From: Verrucomicrobiota bacterium
Lineage (GTDB): Bacteria; Verrucomicrobiota; Verrucomicrobiia; Limisphaerales; UBA9464
Assembly (NCBI GenBank): GCA_017309115.1
Contig: JAFLEF010000026.1
Coordinates: forward strand, 33,186 to 97,185
Reading direction: 5' to 3'
Length of the DNA stretch: 64,000 nt
The first letter of the stretch is position 1. Each line of letters starts with the position of its first letter. Below, piece by piece: positions 16,871 through 26,813 of this stretch. Both the position numbers and the translations under genes were made by a program. The notes below the pieces were generated by a model. That model was not told the origin of the DNA. It saw nothing but the letters and a program-made list of their open reading frames with translations, and did no database searches.

Positions 16871-18337
16871 TCAGGCGAGGCAACGGCGAAATCCAGCGTG
16901 CAACGCTTCCCGATCCAGATTGCGTCCGATGAAGACAATTTGGCTCTTTCGTTCGGCGGCATCCTTCCACGGCCGATCGGCTTTGCCTTCGAACAGCATA
17001 TGGACGCCTTGGAAGATGAAGCGATTGGGCGAATTGCGAAGGTTCAGCACGCCCTTCATGCGGAAGATGTCCTGTCCCTTGGTTTGCAGCAGTTCGCTTA
17101 ACCATGCGTTCAGTTTCTTGGCGTCCAATTCGCGAAGTTCTTCGAAACCGACGCTGGTCACTGTTTCGTCGTGGGAGTGGTGGTGGCCACCGTGTTCGTG
17201 GACGTGTTCGGGTTCGATCCGTTTTCCTGACCGTTCTAGTCGGCCGGAAAACTCATCCAATCCGTGTTGGGTGAACAGCCCATAGGCGCCGGGTTCCAGG
17301 ATGCTAATGCGGTAGGAGGATCGGTCGGGTCCCAGGACCAGCTTGGAGACCCGTTTGCCAGGGCGGAGGTCGCCGTCGGGGCGCACCGAGGTGGCCGGAT
17401 GAGTGAACAGATTGGCGGCCAGATCTTCCGCGTCATGCAGGGCGGAATGGAGGCCCCCGTGGCAGTGCTCACCATCGCCATGGGTGTGTTCGTGGTCATG
17501 GTCGTGGTCATGATCATGATCCGCTTTCGCTTCGTCTCCGTGCTCATGGTCATGCTCGTGGTCGTGGTCGACCGTCAGCGGCAGCAGCACCACGCCCATG
17601 ACCGGATCCGGTCCGGACTCCAGCACCAGTTGATAGTCGCCGGCTTCCAAGTGGTAGCCCCCGCTCCACTCAAACGGCAGTTCCTTCTCCAGGAAGTCCC
17701 CGTCGAGACTCAGTCGTTGGTCTAGGTCGAACGCATGCAGATTTAGTACGTCGTCCGCTCCCAAGGATGCCTGCGTCGTGCGATGGATCTTGGCTACGCT
17801 GTTGATGCTGCGCACCCGTTCTTCCAAGGCGGCGAGTTCCTCGGGGGTGACCAAGTCGATTTTGTTCAGGAGAATTCGGTCGGCGAAGGCGATTTGTTCC
17901 TTGGCTTCCGGGGCGTCGCCCAAGTGCAGGCTGATATGTTTGGCATCCACCAATGTGACGATTCCGTCCAAGCGGAATGCTGACTTCATCTCGTCGTCAC
18001 TAAAGAAGGTCTGGGCCACTGGGCCGGGGTCAGCCAAGCCAGTTGTTTCGACCAGGATGTAGTCAAACTTGTCCCGGCGTTTCAGCAATTGACCCAGGAT
18101 GCGGATGAGATCGCCACGAACGGTGCAGCAAATGCACCCGTTGTTCATTTCGAAGATTTCCTCATCGGCGTTGATGACCAGGGCGTTGTCGATGCCGATC
18201 TCGCCAAACTCGTTTTCAATGACCGCAATGCGTTTGCCGTGATTGGCAGTCAGTAGGCGGTTCAGCAGGGTCGTTTTGCCGGCGCCAAGAAATCCGGTCA
18301 AGACGGTCACTGGAATGCGGGAGTCAGAAGCGGCCAT
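16871..18337 (-). CDS. CobW/COG0523-family GTPase, putative zinc metallochaperone
   Basis: A 488-residue G3E GTPase. The Walker A is GFLGAGKTT (about 15-23), the metal-binding CxCC is GCICC (Cys68, 70, 71), and LNKID is the guanine-specificity motif. The C-terminal CobW domain ends the protein. Two long His/Asp/Glu tracts lie between the domains: HDHEHDHEHGDE followed by DHDHDHDHDHEHTHGDGEHC, and later HVHEHGGHHHSHDE. The family inserts metals, often zinc, into client enzymes. The ATG at 18335-18337 is chosen; the open frame reaches a TTG further up. The protein is longer than usual because of the His-rich inserts. A WD40 gene follows in the operon. Confidence 0.88.
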   Translation of the reverse strand: MAASDSRIPVTVLTGFLGAGKTTLLNRLLTANHGKRIAVIENEFGEIGIDNALVINADEEIFEMNNGCICCTVRGDLIRILGQLLKRRDKFDYILVETTGLADPGPVAQTFFSDDEMKSAFRLDGIVTLVDAKHISLHLGDAPEAKEQIAFADRILLNKIDLVTPEELAALEERVRSINSVAKIHRTTQASLGADDVLNLHAFDLDQRLSLDGDFLEKELPFEWSGGYHLEAGDYQLVLESGPDPVMGVVLLPLTVDHDHEHDHEHGDEAKADHDHDHDHDHEHTHGDGEHCHGGLHSALHDAEDLAANLFTHPATSVRPDGDLRPGKRVSKLVLGPDRSSYRISILEPGAYGLFTQHGLDEFSGRLERSGKRIEPEHVHEHGGHHHSHDETVTSVGFEELRELDAKKLNAWLSELLQTKGQDIFRMKGVLNLRNSPNRFIFQGVHMLFEGKADRPWKDAAERKSQIVFIGRNLDREALHAGFRRCLA

Positions 18338-18412
18338 AGGAATGCAAAGAGTTAGCGTTAGAAAGCGATGAAGCAACCCGGCTGTGGGGATTCAGAGGGG
18401 TGGAAGTGAAAT

Positions 18413-18655
18413 TCAGTTTCCGAAGCACCCGCACGCGGATCCGCAGGAGTGTCGGCTAGGTGCTGGGGCGGGGGTTGAGGAGCTATCGCCGCCGCCTACC
18501 AATGGAGCGAAGCCGCCGGAGATCACCCGGCGAACGGGAACTCCGGTCTCGGGGTCGCGTTCCAGCGGGGATTCCTTCATCGATTGCTTTACTTCGAAAC
18601 GGCGGCTGACTTCGTCGGGCCGGCTGGGGATGGTTTCGTAGATGTAGGTTGGCAT
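18413..18655 (-). CDS. FmdB-like small protein without the usual zinc ribbon
   Basis: 80 residues starting MPTYIYETI, the FmdB-type beginning, with RRFEVKQSM and PVRRVISGG. The CxxC pair usual after the first strand is absent; Cys residues appear only in the tail (CGSACGCFGN). Its function is unknown; the FmdB family was named as a putative regulator. It starts at the ATG 18653-18655, is divergent from coaB and lies 75 bp upstream of the CobW gene on the same strand, so it could be cotranscribed with it. Confidence 0.7.
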   Translation of the reverse strand: MPTYIYETIPSRPDEVSRRFEVKQSMKESPLERDPETGVPVRRVISGGFAPLVGGGDSSSTPAPAPSRHSCGSACGCFGN

Positions 18656-18782
18656 GATGACGCGGTGATCATAAACGGAGTGCGGCGTCATTGGAAGAGG
18701 GGGAAATGGGGGGAAATGGGCTTTGGCCGCGGGAACGGTTGCTCCCGTCCCGGCGAACATGACACGCTGGAGGCGCCTTCCG

Positions 18783-19442
18783 ATGCGTTGCTACATTACC
18801 GCCGGCCCCACCTGGGAACCACTCGATCAAGCGCGTCGGCTGACCAATTTTTCCACGGGCAGCTTGGGGGGAGAATTGGCTAATGCCCTGGCGGCCGCGG
18901 GACACGAAGTGACGTTGTTTCTTTCGGAAACCGCCGTCTGGCGCTCGCCGCTGGCAGCGGTTTCGGTTCGGAGCTTTTCCACGACCCAATCTCTTTGGGA
19001 CGTCATTCAGGGTCGGGCCGAAACGGGGCCGGTGGCGTTTTTCCATGCCGCGGCGGTCAGCGACTTTGCCGCAGGGGCTAAATTCCGAGGATCAGTAGAT
19101 GGTCCCCGTCAGCCCGAACGAAGCGGAAAACCCTCGACCCAGGGGGGAAGCTTGTGGGTCGAACTGGTACCTACGCCTAAGATTCTGTCGCAGCTTCGAA
19201 CTTGGTTTCCGGCGGGGTTTCTAACTGGCTGGAAGTACGAAGTGGAAGGTGGACCTCAGTCGGCCTTGGGACGAGGGGAAGAGCAGTTGGCGCGTAGCCA
19301 GACCGATGCCTGTGTGGTCAATGGACCGGCCTGGGGCGATGGCTTCTGTTGGTTGCACCGCTCAGGTCGCCGTGTGACTTGGGAAACACGTCAGGAGCTG
19401 ATTCGGCATTTACGGGACAATTTGGGCGAAGTCGGGTCTTAA
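18783..19442 (+). CDS. coaB: Phosphopantothenate-cysteine ligase domain protein (CoaB-like)
   Basis: 219 residues of the DFP/CoaB fold, which joins phosphopantothenate and cysteine in coenzyme A synthesis. Recognisable are ITAGPTWEPLD, LTNFSTGSLGGELA (the nucleotide-binding start, canonical TAGGTxEPID and NxSSGxMG), FHAAAVSDF and ACVVNGPAWG. The CoaC decarboxylase half is not fused and is not in the window, so this is a stand-alone ligase. The start is the ATG at 18783. Canonical Lys in the KIKK region is not obvious, so specificity is likely but not certain. Confidence 0.78.
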   Translation: MRCYITAGPTWEPLDQARRLTNFSTGSLGGELANALAAAGHEVTLFLSETAVWRSPLAAVSVRSFSTTQSLWDVIQGRAETGPVAFFHAAAVSDFAAGAKFRGSVDGPRQPERSGKPSTQGGSLWVELVPTPKILSQLRTWFPAGFLTGWKYEVEGGPQSALGRGEEQLARSQTDACVVNGPAWGDGFCWLHRSGRRVTWETRQELIRHLRDNLGEVGS

Positions 19443-19531
19443 GAGGGCGAGGAAATCCCGGGAAATCCCGCGGTTGGGCGAGGTTCCTGCTTTAATGTCG
19501 TGCTCGATCGGCCTAGAACCCATTTGGTCCA

Positions 19532-20467
19532 ATGAACTTTGCTGTCCGAATCGGACTTTATGGAGTGCTGCTGGTGGTGGCTGCCATCTTCTTCGGCCGC
19601 TTCCGGGCATCCTATCAGGAAGGTGTGACGATCAGTCGCTCGGTTGGGTCGTCGGTGCCGGACCAGTCGTCCGGCGACGTCGCTCCCGAAACTCCGGTCA
19701 CTCCGCCCAACACCAACGTCACCTCCGAGGTCACCACGCCTGGCAACACGAATGCGAACAACGCGGCCAAGACCAATGAATCGCCCGCGGCCGTCGCTCC
19801 GCCCACTGCACCCAGTACCAACACCGCCGGACGATCCGATAGTCCAGCTCCGTCCAAGAAGACGGATTCGTTCGTAAACTTGGGGATTTTTCTGCTGTCG
19901 TTGCTGGGCTTGGGCGGCTTGGCAGCCTGGGATGTGGCACGGTATTTCGGTAATCGGGCCGGTCGGGCCGTCATGGCCGATGACTGGATCGAGCGAAAGG
20001 ATCCGGAATATGAAAAGGCGGAAGAAGAGTGGGCCAAGGGCAATCACCTTGACGCCATCGATCTGATGCGCACCTACCTCCGCAAGAATCCCAGCGAGCA
20101 ACACGTCGGGATTCGAATCGCGGAGATTTACGAGAAGGATCTGGGAAATCACCTCGCCGCCGCCTTGGAACTTGAGGAAGTCCTCAAGAAGAGACTCCCG
20201 CGCGAACGCTGGGGATGGACAGCCATTCGGCTTTCGAATTTGTACTCCGGACGGCTCAATCAACCGGACAAAGCCATGGCCCTGCTGGAACGGATCGTCG
20301 GCGAATACTCGGAAACAGCGGCTGCCAAGAAGGCTCGACAACGTCTGGGTTTGCCAGATCCCGAAACGACGCCCGAAGTGGCGTCCGAGGATCCGCCGGC
20401 GAGCGATGGCGGCGGAACCGATTCCGGCCCCAACGCACTTCCCAAAGGGTTTCGTCCCCGGAAGTGA
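19532..20467 (+). CDS. Membrane-anchored TPR-containing protein, function unknown
   Basis: 311 residues. An N-terminal membrane helix (about 5-23) is followed by a Pro/Thr/Asn-rich low-complexity linker (about 35-110), a second helix (about 115-135), and then a helical region with two or three tetratricopeptide-like repeats (AEEEWAKGNHLDAIDLMRTY, IAEIYEKDLGNHLAAALELE). The C-terminus is Pro/Gly-rich and ends KGFRPRK. This looks like an inner-membrane scaffold. It is convergent with the gamma-glutamylcyclotransferase gene. Confidence 0.72.
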   Translation: MNFAVRIGLYGVLLVVAAIFFGRFRASYQEGVTISRSVGSSVPDQSSGDVAPETPVTPPNTNVTSEVTTPGNTNANNAAKTNESPAAVAPPTAPSTNTAGRSDSPAPSKKTDSFVNLGIFLLSLLGLGGLAAWDVARYFGNRAGRAVMADDWIERKDPEYEKAEEEWAKGNHLDAIDLMRTYLRKNPSEQHVGIRIAEIYEKDLGNHLAAALELEEVLKKRLPRERWGWTAIRLSNLYSGRLNQPDKAMALLERIVGEYSETAAAKKARQRLGLPDPETTPEVASEDPPASDGGGTDSGPNALPKGFRPRK

Positions 20468-20495
20468 AAGTGAGCCAGCTCCGCGCGAAACGGGA

Positions 20496-20936
20496 CTAGC
20501 TGCCGTAGTGTCCCAGCCGAAGCCACGAGCGCAGTTCCTCCAGGTATTCGGGAGGGAAACTCCAGCTGCGGGCCGCCTCCAAAATTCCTTCCAGATATCC
20601 CGGATGCGGACGTCCGGGTCGGGAATGGGTGGCCAGATACACCATGACCTCCCGAGCTTGGCCGGCCACAACTACGGAATGGATCTCCTTGCGATACAAT
20701 CCCTCGTCGATCGCTTCATACGCATCCAAGGCGGCCTCCGCCGCGAGGTCCAGTTCCCAGAGCGCTCCATAGACCGTTTTGCCCGGATGACGAACGACGG
20801 TCGCAAATCCCCGTTCATTGATTCGGAATTCCCAGTTCGAAAGAATGGCTCGCTCCAGCGGGCGGGCTGACGGACATCGCTCCCGCATGGCGTCCACTTC
20901 CAGATTGGATCCGTAGGCGAAGTACTGCGTCAGCAC
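20496..20936 (-). CDS. Gamma-glutamylcyclotransferase/AIG2-like protein
   Basis: 146 residues with the GGCT fold. YFAYGSNLE is the substrate-binding YGSN motif near the N-terminus, VYGALWELD follows, and YEAIDEGLYRKE carries a candidate catalytic Glu. The family releases 5-oxoproline from gamma-glutamyl peptides or amines. The start is a GTG at 20934-20936. It is divergent from the Sel1 gene. Confidence 0.82.
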   Translation of the reverse strand: MLTQYFAYGSNLEVDAMRERCPSARPLERAILSNWEFRINERGFATVVRHPGKTVYGALWELDLAAEAALDAYEAIDEGLYRKEIHSVVVAGQAREVMVYLATHSRPGRPHPGYLEGILEAARSWSFPPEYLEELRSWLRLGHYGS

Positions 20937-21036
20937 GACGTTATGTCCGACTTTCCCCTCCCGACGTCAATTCGGGCGTGCAAAAACCCCGAAAGCCAAG
21001 GATTTCCCATATGGTCCTTGTGGCCTGCGGGAAACC

Positions 21037-21043
21037 AGGGAGG
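21037..21043 (+). promoter_or_regulatory. Shine-Dalgarno site fixing the Sel1 gene start
   Basis: AGGGAGG, 9 nt before the ATG at 21053. It supports this start over the in-frame GTG at 20978. Confidence 0.7.
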
Positions 21044-21052
21044 ATTGACGAG

Positions 21053-21574
21053 ATGGACAAGAAATCCCCGGGAAACGAAGACTCACCACTCTGGCTTCAA
21101 GACGTGCACAGCGAGGCCCGCGGGGGGGATGCTGAGTCCCAGTTTTTGCTCGGGGTTTATTTCGGTGTGGCGGATACGGCCTATCAGGATCTGCAACAGT
21201 CGGCGGACTGGTATCGTCAGGCGGCGGATCAGGATCACGTGTTGGCCCAATTCAATTTGAGCGTGATCTACTCCCGGGGGCAGGGGGTGGAGCGAGATGA
21301 CCGGCAGGCGTTTCACTGGATGGGGAAGGCGGCGCAACAGGGTGACCCGGGCGCCCAGTTCCATTTGGGGACCTTGTGTCATCGGGCGAGTTTGGACCGG
21401 GCTTCGAGCACCGCGGAGCAGGATCGGATTGAATCCTTTAAGTGGTTCCAGTTGGCAGCCCTGCAGGACTTCCCTGATTCCGTCGAGTTTCGGGATCGAA
21501 TTACCCAGGACATGAGTTGGGCCGAAGTCGCCGAAGCCAACCAGCGGGCGCAACAATTTGTGGTCTGCTCCTGA
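21053..21574 (+). CDS. Sel1-repeat protein
   Basis: 173 residues with about three Sel1-like repeats ([37 protein letters not shown] split at its usual Gly-Val, [18 protein letters not shown]). It has no signal peptide, so it is cytoplasmic. Sel1 solenoids bind partner proteins; the partner here is unknown. dapL starts 89 bp downstream on the same strand. Confidence 0.82.
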   Translation: MDKKSPGNEDSPLWLQDVHSEARGGDAESQFLLGVYFGVADTAYQDLQQSADWYRQAADQDHVLAQFNLSVIYSRGQGVERDDRQAFHWMGKAAQQGDPGAQFHLGTLCHRASLDRASSTAEQDRIESFKWFQLAALQDFPDSVEFRDRITQDMSWAEVAEANQRAQQFVVCS

Positions 21575-21663
21575 GCCACCCCTGTTTCAGGGTAGGTCGA
21601 AGACGTGACCCCGGCGGAAGCTTGCGCCCGGCTGGTGGTTTTCTAACGTCCCGGCCCGCGCAC

Positions 21664-22905
21664 ATGGCATACCTGAACGATAATTTCTTTAAACTGAAGG
21701 CTGGTTACCTCTTCCCCGAGATTGCCCGCCGCGTCAAAGCCTTCACGGAAGGCAATCCGGCCGCTGCTTCCCGTTTGATTCGCTGTGGCATTGGCGATGT
21801 GACCGAACCGCTGCCGCCGGCAGTTATCGCCGCGTTGCACCAAGCGGTGGAGGAGATGGCCTCCCGGGCCACCTTCAGGGGGTATGGACCGGAGCAAGGT
21901 TACGACTTCCTGCGCGCGGCCATTGCCCAGAACGATTACCGAGCCTACGGGTTGGACGTGGCGGACGACGAGATTTTCGTCAGCGACGGTTCCAAATGCG
22001 ATTGTGGGAACATCCTCGACATCCTTGGCCATCAAAACCGCCTGGCGATTTCGGATCCGGTGTATCCCGTGTATGTGGATACCAACGTCATGGCCGGCCA
22101 TACCGGCGATGCCGATGAACGGGGGGCCTACGGCGGGATCACCTATCTGCCGTGTACGGCGGAAAACGGTTTTGTTCCGGCGCCGCCGTCAGGGAAGGTG
22201 GATCTGATTTATCTGTGTTCGCCCAACAATCCGACGGGTGCCGCCGCCACGCGGGCGCAGTTGGAGGCGTGGGTTCAGTACGCTCGGGCGAACGAAGCCA
22301 TCCTGCTATTTGATGCGGCCTACGAGAGCTACATCACCGAGCCCGGCATTCCCCACTCCATCTACGAGATTCCTGGGGCACGGGAGTGTGCCATCGAATT
22401 TCGGAGCTTCTCCAAGAGCGGTGGATTCACGGGCACTCGCTGCGCCTTCACGGTGGTTCCCAAGTCGCTGGTGGCGCGGGATGGTCAGGGCGAGAAGAAG
22501 CCGTTGCATCCACTGTGGCTGCGGCGGACTACCACGAAGTTCAACGGCGTTTCCTACATCGTTCAACGCGGTGCCGAAGCCTTGTACTCGGCGGACGGCA
22601 AGGCTCAGGTGAAGAGCCTCGTGGAGCACTATCTGGGCAATGCCCGGGTCCTGGTGGAAGGAGCCAAGCAAGCCGGACTGAAAGTGTTTGGCGGCGTTAA
22701 TGCGCCGTACATCTGGGTGCAGACCCCGGCCGGAATCACCAGTTGGCAAGCCTTCGATCGGATTCTCAACGAGGCCAATGTGGTCATCACGCCGGGCAGC
22801 GGCTTTGGCTCCCAGGGCGAAGGCTACTTCCGGGTGAGTGCGTTCAACAGTCGGGCCAACGCCGAGGAAGTGGCGCGCCGACTGAAGGCGCTGACTTGGT
22901 CGTGA
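21664..22905 (+). CDS. dapL: LL-diaminopimelate aminotransferase
   Basis: A PLP enzyme of 413 residues, the usual DapL length. It converts tetrahydrodipicolinate directly to LL-diaminopimelate for lysine and peptidoglycan synthesis, the route known from Chlamydiae, Verrucomicrobia and plants. Motifs are [59 protein letters not shown], the PLP Lys in [13 protein letters not shown], and [13 protein letters not shown]. The start is the ATG at 21664; the frame is open upstream but that part has no similarity to the family. Confidence 0.95.
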   Translation: MAYLNDNFFKLKAGYLFPEIARRVKAFTEGNPAAASRLIRCGIGDVTEPLPPAVIAALHQAVEEMASRATFRGYGPEQGYDFLRAAIAQNDYRAYGLDVADDEIFVSDGSKCDCGNILDILGHQNRLAISDPVYPVYVDTNVMAGHTGDADERGAYGGITYLPCTAENGFVPAPPSGKVDLIYLCSPNNPTGAAATRAQLEAWVQYARANEAILLFDAAYESYITEPGIPHSIYEIPGARECAIEFRSFSKSGGFTGTRCAFTVVPKSLVARDGQGEKKPLHPLWLRRTTTKFNGVSYIVQRGAEALYSADGKAQVKSLVEHYLGNARVLVEGAKQAGLKVFGGVNAPYIWVQTPAGITSWQAFDRILNEANVVITPGSGFGSQGEGYFRVSAFNSRANAEEVARRLKALTWS

Positions 22906-22989
22906 CCTGGGAGGAGCCGAAACCGAGGAAACGGATGTGTCTTGGGAGCAGAATCCCGACAGCACTTTTGCGCGCTAATCCCAGGATTT

Positions 22990-23030
22990 ACCTCTCAGCG
23001 CTCAGCTCTCAGCCGGTTTGTGGGTAGAGA
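22990..23030. repeat. CTCTCAGC-type repeat fragment
   Basis: ACCTCTCAGCGCTCAGCTCTCAG-like units end in CCGGTTTGTGGG. This is the same small family as at 10390, 37385 and 47332. The rest of the 274 bp gap between dapL and sdhB (convergent) shows nothing else. Confidence 0.5.
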
Positions 23031-23179
23031 AAACCTCCAAAACGGACGCGAGTTAAGACCATAAACCGACGCGGGAATCAGGCGCAGTCCGGTCACTGGG
23101 ACTCCATGCTGAGTTTGCGGGTTGGGCGGTGGGAACGCAGATGGCGCGTCCTTCTGTCCGCGGCTACGGCGGGTCCACC

Positions 23180-23956
23180 TCAGCCCGCGCCGCCGGAGGA
23201 GGGCTTTTTCGGATCGCCCTTCAGCAGCGCAACCGCGTAGTCGCGGTTCATGCGGGCAATGAAGTCCAGGGAGATCTCCTTGGGGCAAACCGCTTCGCAG
23301 GAGCCAGTAATGGTGCAGCCGCCGAAGCCTTCGGCGTCCATCTGGTCCACCATAGCTTTGACGCGTCGGAACCGCTCCGGCTCGCCTTGCGGGAGCAACC
23401 CCAGGTGGGACACCTTGGCCGCCACAAACAACATGGCCGAGGCATTCTTGCAGGCGGCGACGCAGGCGCCACAGCCAATGCACTGGGCGGCGTCCATGGC
23501 CAAGTCGGCGCTTTCCTTGGGCACCGGGATGGAATTGGCATCAGGAGCCGCCCCGGTGCGCACGGAGATAAAGCCGCCGGCATGCTGGATCCGGTCAAAG
23601 GCTTTGCGGTCGCAGACCAGGTCTTTGACGATCGGGAAGGGCTGCGCGCGCCAGGGCTCAACCACGATTTCGTCGCCGTCCTTGAAGCTGCGCATGTAGG
23701 TCTGGCAGGTGGCGACGGCCCGGTGCGGACCGTGCGGTTTGCCATTGATGACCAGCGAACAGGTGCCGCAGATGCCTTCCCGACAGTCGTGGTCGAATGC
23801 AATCGGTTCCTCGCCCCGATTGGCGAGGTCCTCATTGACCACGTCGAGCATCTCGAGGAACGACATGTTCGGATTGAGTTCCGGCGACGTGTAGGTCTTG
23901 AACTCGCCCGCAGTACGGGCGTTCTTCTGCCGCCAGACTTTCAAGCTAACCTTCAT
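23180..23956 (-). CDS. sdhB: Succinate dehydrogenase iron-sulfur subunit
   Basis: 258 residues. The N-terminal ferredoxin-like 2Fe-2S domain has CREGICGTC. The C-terminal domain has [11 protein letters not shown], then [12 protein letters not shown], ligating the 4Fe-4S and 3Fe-4S clusters. It passes electrons from the flavoprotein to the membrane quinone site. It is the last gene of sdhC-sdhA-sdhB, 48 bp after sdhA. Confidence 0.95.
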   Translation of the reverse strand: MKVSLKVWRQKNARTAGEFKTYTSPELNPNMSFLEMLDVVNEDLANRGEEPIAFDHDCREGICGTCSLVINGKPHGPHRAVATCQTYMRSFKDGDEIVVEPWRAQPFPIVKDLVCDRKAFDRIQHAGGFISVRTGAAPDANSIPVPKESADLAMDAAQCIGCGACVAACKNASAMLFVAAKVSHLGLLPQGEPERFRRVKAMVDQMDAEGFGGCTITGSCEAVCPKEISLDFIARMNRDYAVALLKGDPKKPSSGGAG

Positions 23957-24004
23957 GGGATATTCGGAATGCGGTTAAATGGAGGTGGATCGTCGCGTCA
24001 GAGA

Positions 24005-25978
24005 TTACTTGTAGCTGCGCGTGCTCATTTTCACTTCTTCGTACACCAACGGTTCCTGATTGAGCACCGGAGTCTTGGATGCGCCGGCGTATTCCCAGGC
24101 GGCGACGAAGGCGAACTGGTCATCGCGGCGCTTCACGTCGCCGGGATTCACCAGACCCTGCTGAACTTCGGGATCCTTCTGGGTGTACTGATACTCTTCG
24201 CGGAAGTGTCCGCCGCAGCTCTCCTCGCGCATCAGAGCGTCGCGGCACATCAATTCGCCCAGTTCGATGAAGTCGGCCACGCGACCGGCTTTCTCCAGCG
24301 ACTGGTTCCAGCCCTCGGCCTCGCCGAGCACAATCAAGTTGGTACGATACTCCTCACGCAACTTGCCCAGGAGTTGAATGGCCTGCTCCAGCCCGGCTTT
24401 GTTGCGCGCCATGCCGCAGTGTTCCCACATGATTCGTCCCAGTTCCTTGTGGAAGCTGTCGGGAGTGCGTTTGCCTTTGCCCTGAATCAGCTGATTCAGC
24501 CCGCTGCGCACGGAGGATTCGGCATCCTTGAAGGGCGCGGAATCAGGGTTGGGGCGCTGACCTGGCTTTTGGGTGGCCAAGTAACCGGAAATTGTGGCTG
24601 GCAGAACGAAATAGCCGTCGGCGAGTCCTTGCATGAGCGCGGAGGCGCCCAACCGGTTGGCCCCGTGGTCCGAGAAATTGGCTTCGCCGAGAACGAAGAG
24701 CCCGGGGACGTTGCTCATCAGGTTGTAGTCCACCCAGAGGCCACCCATCGTGTAATGGACCGCCGGATAGATCCGCATCGGGGACTTGTAGGCATCCTCG
24801 TTGGTGATCTCGTGGTACATCGCGAACAAGTTGCCGTATCGCTCCCGGATCTTGTCCTCGCCCAGGCGCTTGATGGATTCGCTGAAGTCGAGATAGACGC
24901 CCAGGCCGGTGGGGCCGATGCCGCGCCCTTCGTCGCACTGATACTTGGCGGCCCGGCTGGCGACGTCGCGGGGAGCGAGGTTGCCGAAGGCGCCGTACAT
25001 GCGCTCGAGGAAGTAATCACGGGCGTCCTCGGGAACGTCGGCGGGATTCTTGCCGCAGTCTTCCTTGCGTTTCGGTACCCAGATTCGGCCGTCGTTGCGG
25101 AGAGATTCCGACATCAGGGTCAGCTTGGACTGGTAATCGCCGCTGACCGGAATGCAGGTCGGATGAATCTGGGTGTAGCAGGGATTGCCGAAGCAGGCGC
25201 CGCGCTTGTAGGCACGCCAGATGGCGGTGGTGTTCGAACCCCGGGCATACGTTGAAAGATTGAAGACGTTACCGTAACCGCCGGTGGCCAGCACTACGGC
25301 ATCGGCACTGTGGCGGGAGATTTCGCCCGTCTGGAGATTGCGGACGATGATGCCTTTGGCCTGGGGGACACCCTTGTCGTCGGGCACGACCACCAGATCG
25401 AGCATCTCGGAGTGGGTGTAGGACTTCACCGCACCGGCCCCGATCATTTTGCACAGCGCGGAGTAGGCGCCGAGGAGCAGTTGCTGTCCGGTTTGGCCGC
25501 GGGCGTAGAAGGTGCGGCTGACCTGGGCGCCACCGAAAGAGCGGTTATCGAGCAAGCCGCCGTATTCTCGGGCGAACGGAACGCCCTGGGCGGCGCATTG
25601 GTCGATGATGTTCACCGATACTTCCGCGAGCCGGTACACGTTGGCTTCGCGGGCACGGTAATCACCGCCCTTGATGGTGTCGTAGAACAGGCGGTGAACG
25701 GAATCGCCATCGTTCTGATAATTCTTGGCGGCGTTGATACCGCCCTGGGCGGCGACGGAATGGGCGCGGCGCGGCGAATCGTGGAAGACGAAGTTGTGCA
25801 CCTCATAGCCGAGCTCCGCGAGGGTGGCACTGGCGCTGGCTCCGGCGAGACCGGCCCCCACCACGATGATCTTGTATTTCCGTTTGTTGGCCGGATTGAT
25901 CAGCTTGGTGTCGAACTTGTAGTTCGACCACTTCTCCGAGAGTCGTCCCGAAGGAATGCGTGAATTGAGCGTGGCCAT
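24005..25978 (-). CDS. sdhA: Succinate dehydrogenase flavoprotein subunit
   Basis: 657 residues, the long form typical of non-classical (type B-like) complexes. The FAD-binding motif is [40 protein letters not shown] follows (the flavin-linking His region, split here), then [31 protein letters not shown] and [13 protein letters not shown]. It oxidises succinate to fumarate at the cytoplasmic face in the TCA cycle. The ATG at 25976-25978 follows a perfect AAAGGAGG; the longer open frame upstream overlaps sdhC. Confidence 0.95.
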   Translation of the reverse strand: MATLNSRIPSGRLSEKWSNYKFDTKLINPANKRKYKIIVVGAGLAGASASATLAELGYEVHNFVFHDSPRRAHSVAAQGGINAAKNYQNDGDSVHRLFYDTIKGGDYRAREANVYRLAEVSVNIIDQCAAQGVPFAREYGGLLDNRSFGGAQVSRTFYARGQTGQQLLLGAYSALCKMIGAGAVKSYTHSEMLDLVVVPDDKGVPQAKGIIVRNLQTGEISRHSADAVVLATGGYGNVFNLSTYARGSNTTAIWRAYKRGACFGNPCYTQIHPTCIPVSGDYQSKLTLMSESLRNDGRIWVPKRKEDCGKNPADVPEDARDYFLERMYGAFGNLAPRDVASRAAKYQCDEGRGIGPTGLGVYLDFSESIKRLGEDKIRERYGNLFAMYHEITNEDAYKSPMRIYPAVHYTMGGLWVDYNLMSNVPGLFVLGEANFSDHGANRLGASALMQGLADGYFVLPATISGYLATQKPGQRPNPDSAPFKDAESSVRSGLNQLIQGKGKRTPDSFHKELGRIMWEHCGMARNKAGLEQAIQLLGKLREEYRTNLIVLGEAEGWNQSLEKAGRVADFIELGELMCRDALMREESCGGHFREEYQYTQKDPEVQQGLVNPGDVKRRDDQFAFVAAWEYAGASKTPVLNQEPLVYEEVKMSTRSYK

Positions 25979-25979
25979 G

Positions 25980-26747
25980 TCAGTGAGCCTCCTTTCCGCC
26001 CGCCGGGGCATGCTGCAGTTCGTGTCGGGCCTTGGTCGCATAGTCGCGTCCCATTCCCGCCAGAATGGACACCGGGATGGAGGCGTATCCGACAAACAAC
26101 GCCACACTCGCCACTTTGGCGAAGAGCGTGATGCGGGGCCACCAGACGTGATTGCGCAGTCCCATGCTTTGGAACATGGAGGAAAGTCCGTGGCTCAGGT
26201 GCATGAAGAGTAATGCCTGAGCGATCAGGTAGAACAGCGACACCCACCACACGCCGAACCCGATGATCATCATGGCGTAAACATCGTGGGACTTGATTCC
26301 GGACGGCAGGACCGTTTCGAGCCCCCGGAAGTCGCCCACTCCGTTGATTCCCGGGGTGAGAGCGGTGAAATGCAACAAGTGGTAGATGACGAACGCGAGA
26401 ATGGTCAGGCCGCTCAGCAGCATGGTCCGGGAATTCAAGGCCGCACCATAGGGAGCCTTCCCGCCAGCATACGGGACCGGACGGGCCGCCTTATTCTGGG
26501 CCGACAGGGAAATGGCCGAGGCAATATGCAGCCCCACCAGCGCCAGCAATCCCAGTCGGGCACCCCAGACTAGTCCGGGCTTGCTCTTCAGGAAGTAGGC
26601 GTAGTTGTTGATCAGCTCGGGCGGGCCGAACACCTGCAAGTTGCCGATCAGATGCCCAATCAGAAAACAGAAGAGCAGGGCGCCCGTGCCGGCCATGAGG
26701 TACTTACGCCCTAAAGTTGAGCGCCAGATCCGTAGGACAAGGTTCAT
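25980..26747 (-). CDS. sdhC: Succinate dehydrogenase cytochrome b subunit (single-subunit type)
   Basis: 255 residues with about five membrane helices and His residues placed for two hemes: GHLIGN in helix 1, LVGLHIAS in helix 2, IYHLLHF in helix 3, and MHLSHGLSS in a later helix. This is the b558-type single anchor that binds quinone and replaces separate SdhC and SdhD. It is the first gene of the sdh operon. A 12 bp perfect palindrome (GCGGGTACCCGC, 26763-26774) lies just upstream, between it and the HAD gene on the same strand, and could be an operator or part of a terminator. Confidence 0.9.
   Translation of the reverse strand: MNLVLRIWRSTLGRKYLMAGTGALLFCFLIGHLIGNLQVFGPPELINNYAYFLKSKPGLVWGARLGLLALVGLHIASAISLSAQNKAARPVPYAGGKAPYGAALNSRTMLLSGLTILAFVIYHLLHFTALTPGINGVGDFRGLETVLPSGIKSHDVYAMMIIGFGVWWVSLFYLIAQALLFMHLSHGLSSMFQSMGLRNHVWWPRITLFAKVASVALFVGYASIPVSILAGMGRDYATKARHELQHAPAGGKEAH
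25988..25995 (-). promoter_or_regulatory. Shine-Dalgarno site for sdhA inside the 3' end of sdhC
   Basis: AAAGGAGG (minus strand) lies 9 nt before the sdhA ATG and within the last sdhC codons. It suggests coupled translation and fixes the sdhA start. It is one of the strongest ribosome sites in the window. Confidence 0.8.
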
Positions 26748-26813
26748 GAGTTAGCCACGTGTGCGGGTACCCGCCCACATAAGCCTCCATGAAACTGAGG
26801 AACGGGGGAACCG

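Noticed and set aside
24005-26107. Longer start for sdhA at 26107
   Set aside because: It would overlap sdhC by 43 codons. The ATG at 25978 has a perfect Shine-Dalgarno and the family start.
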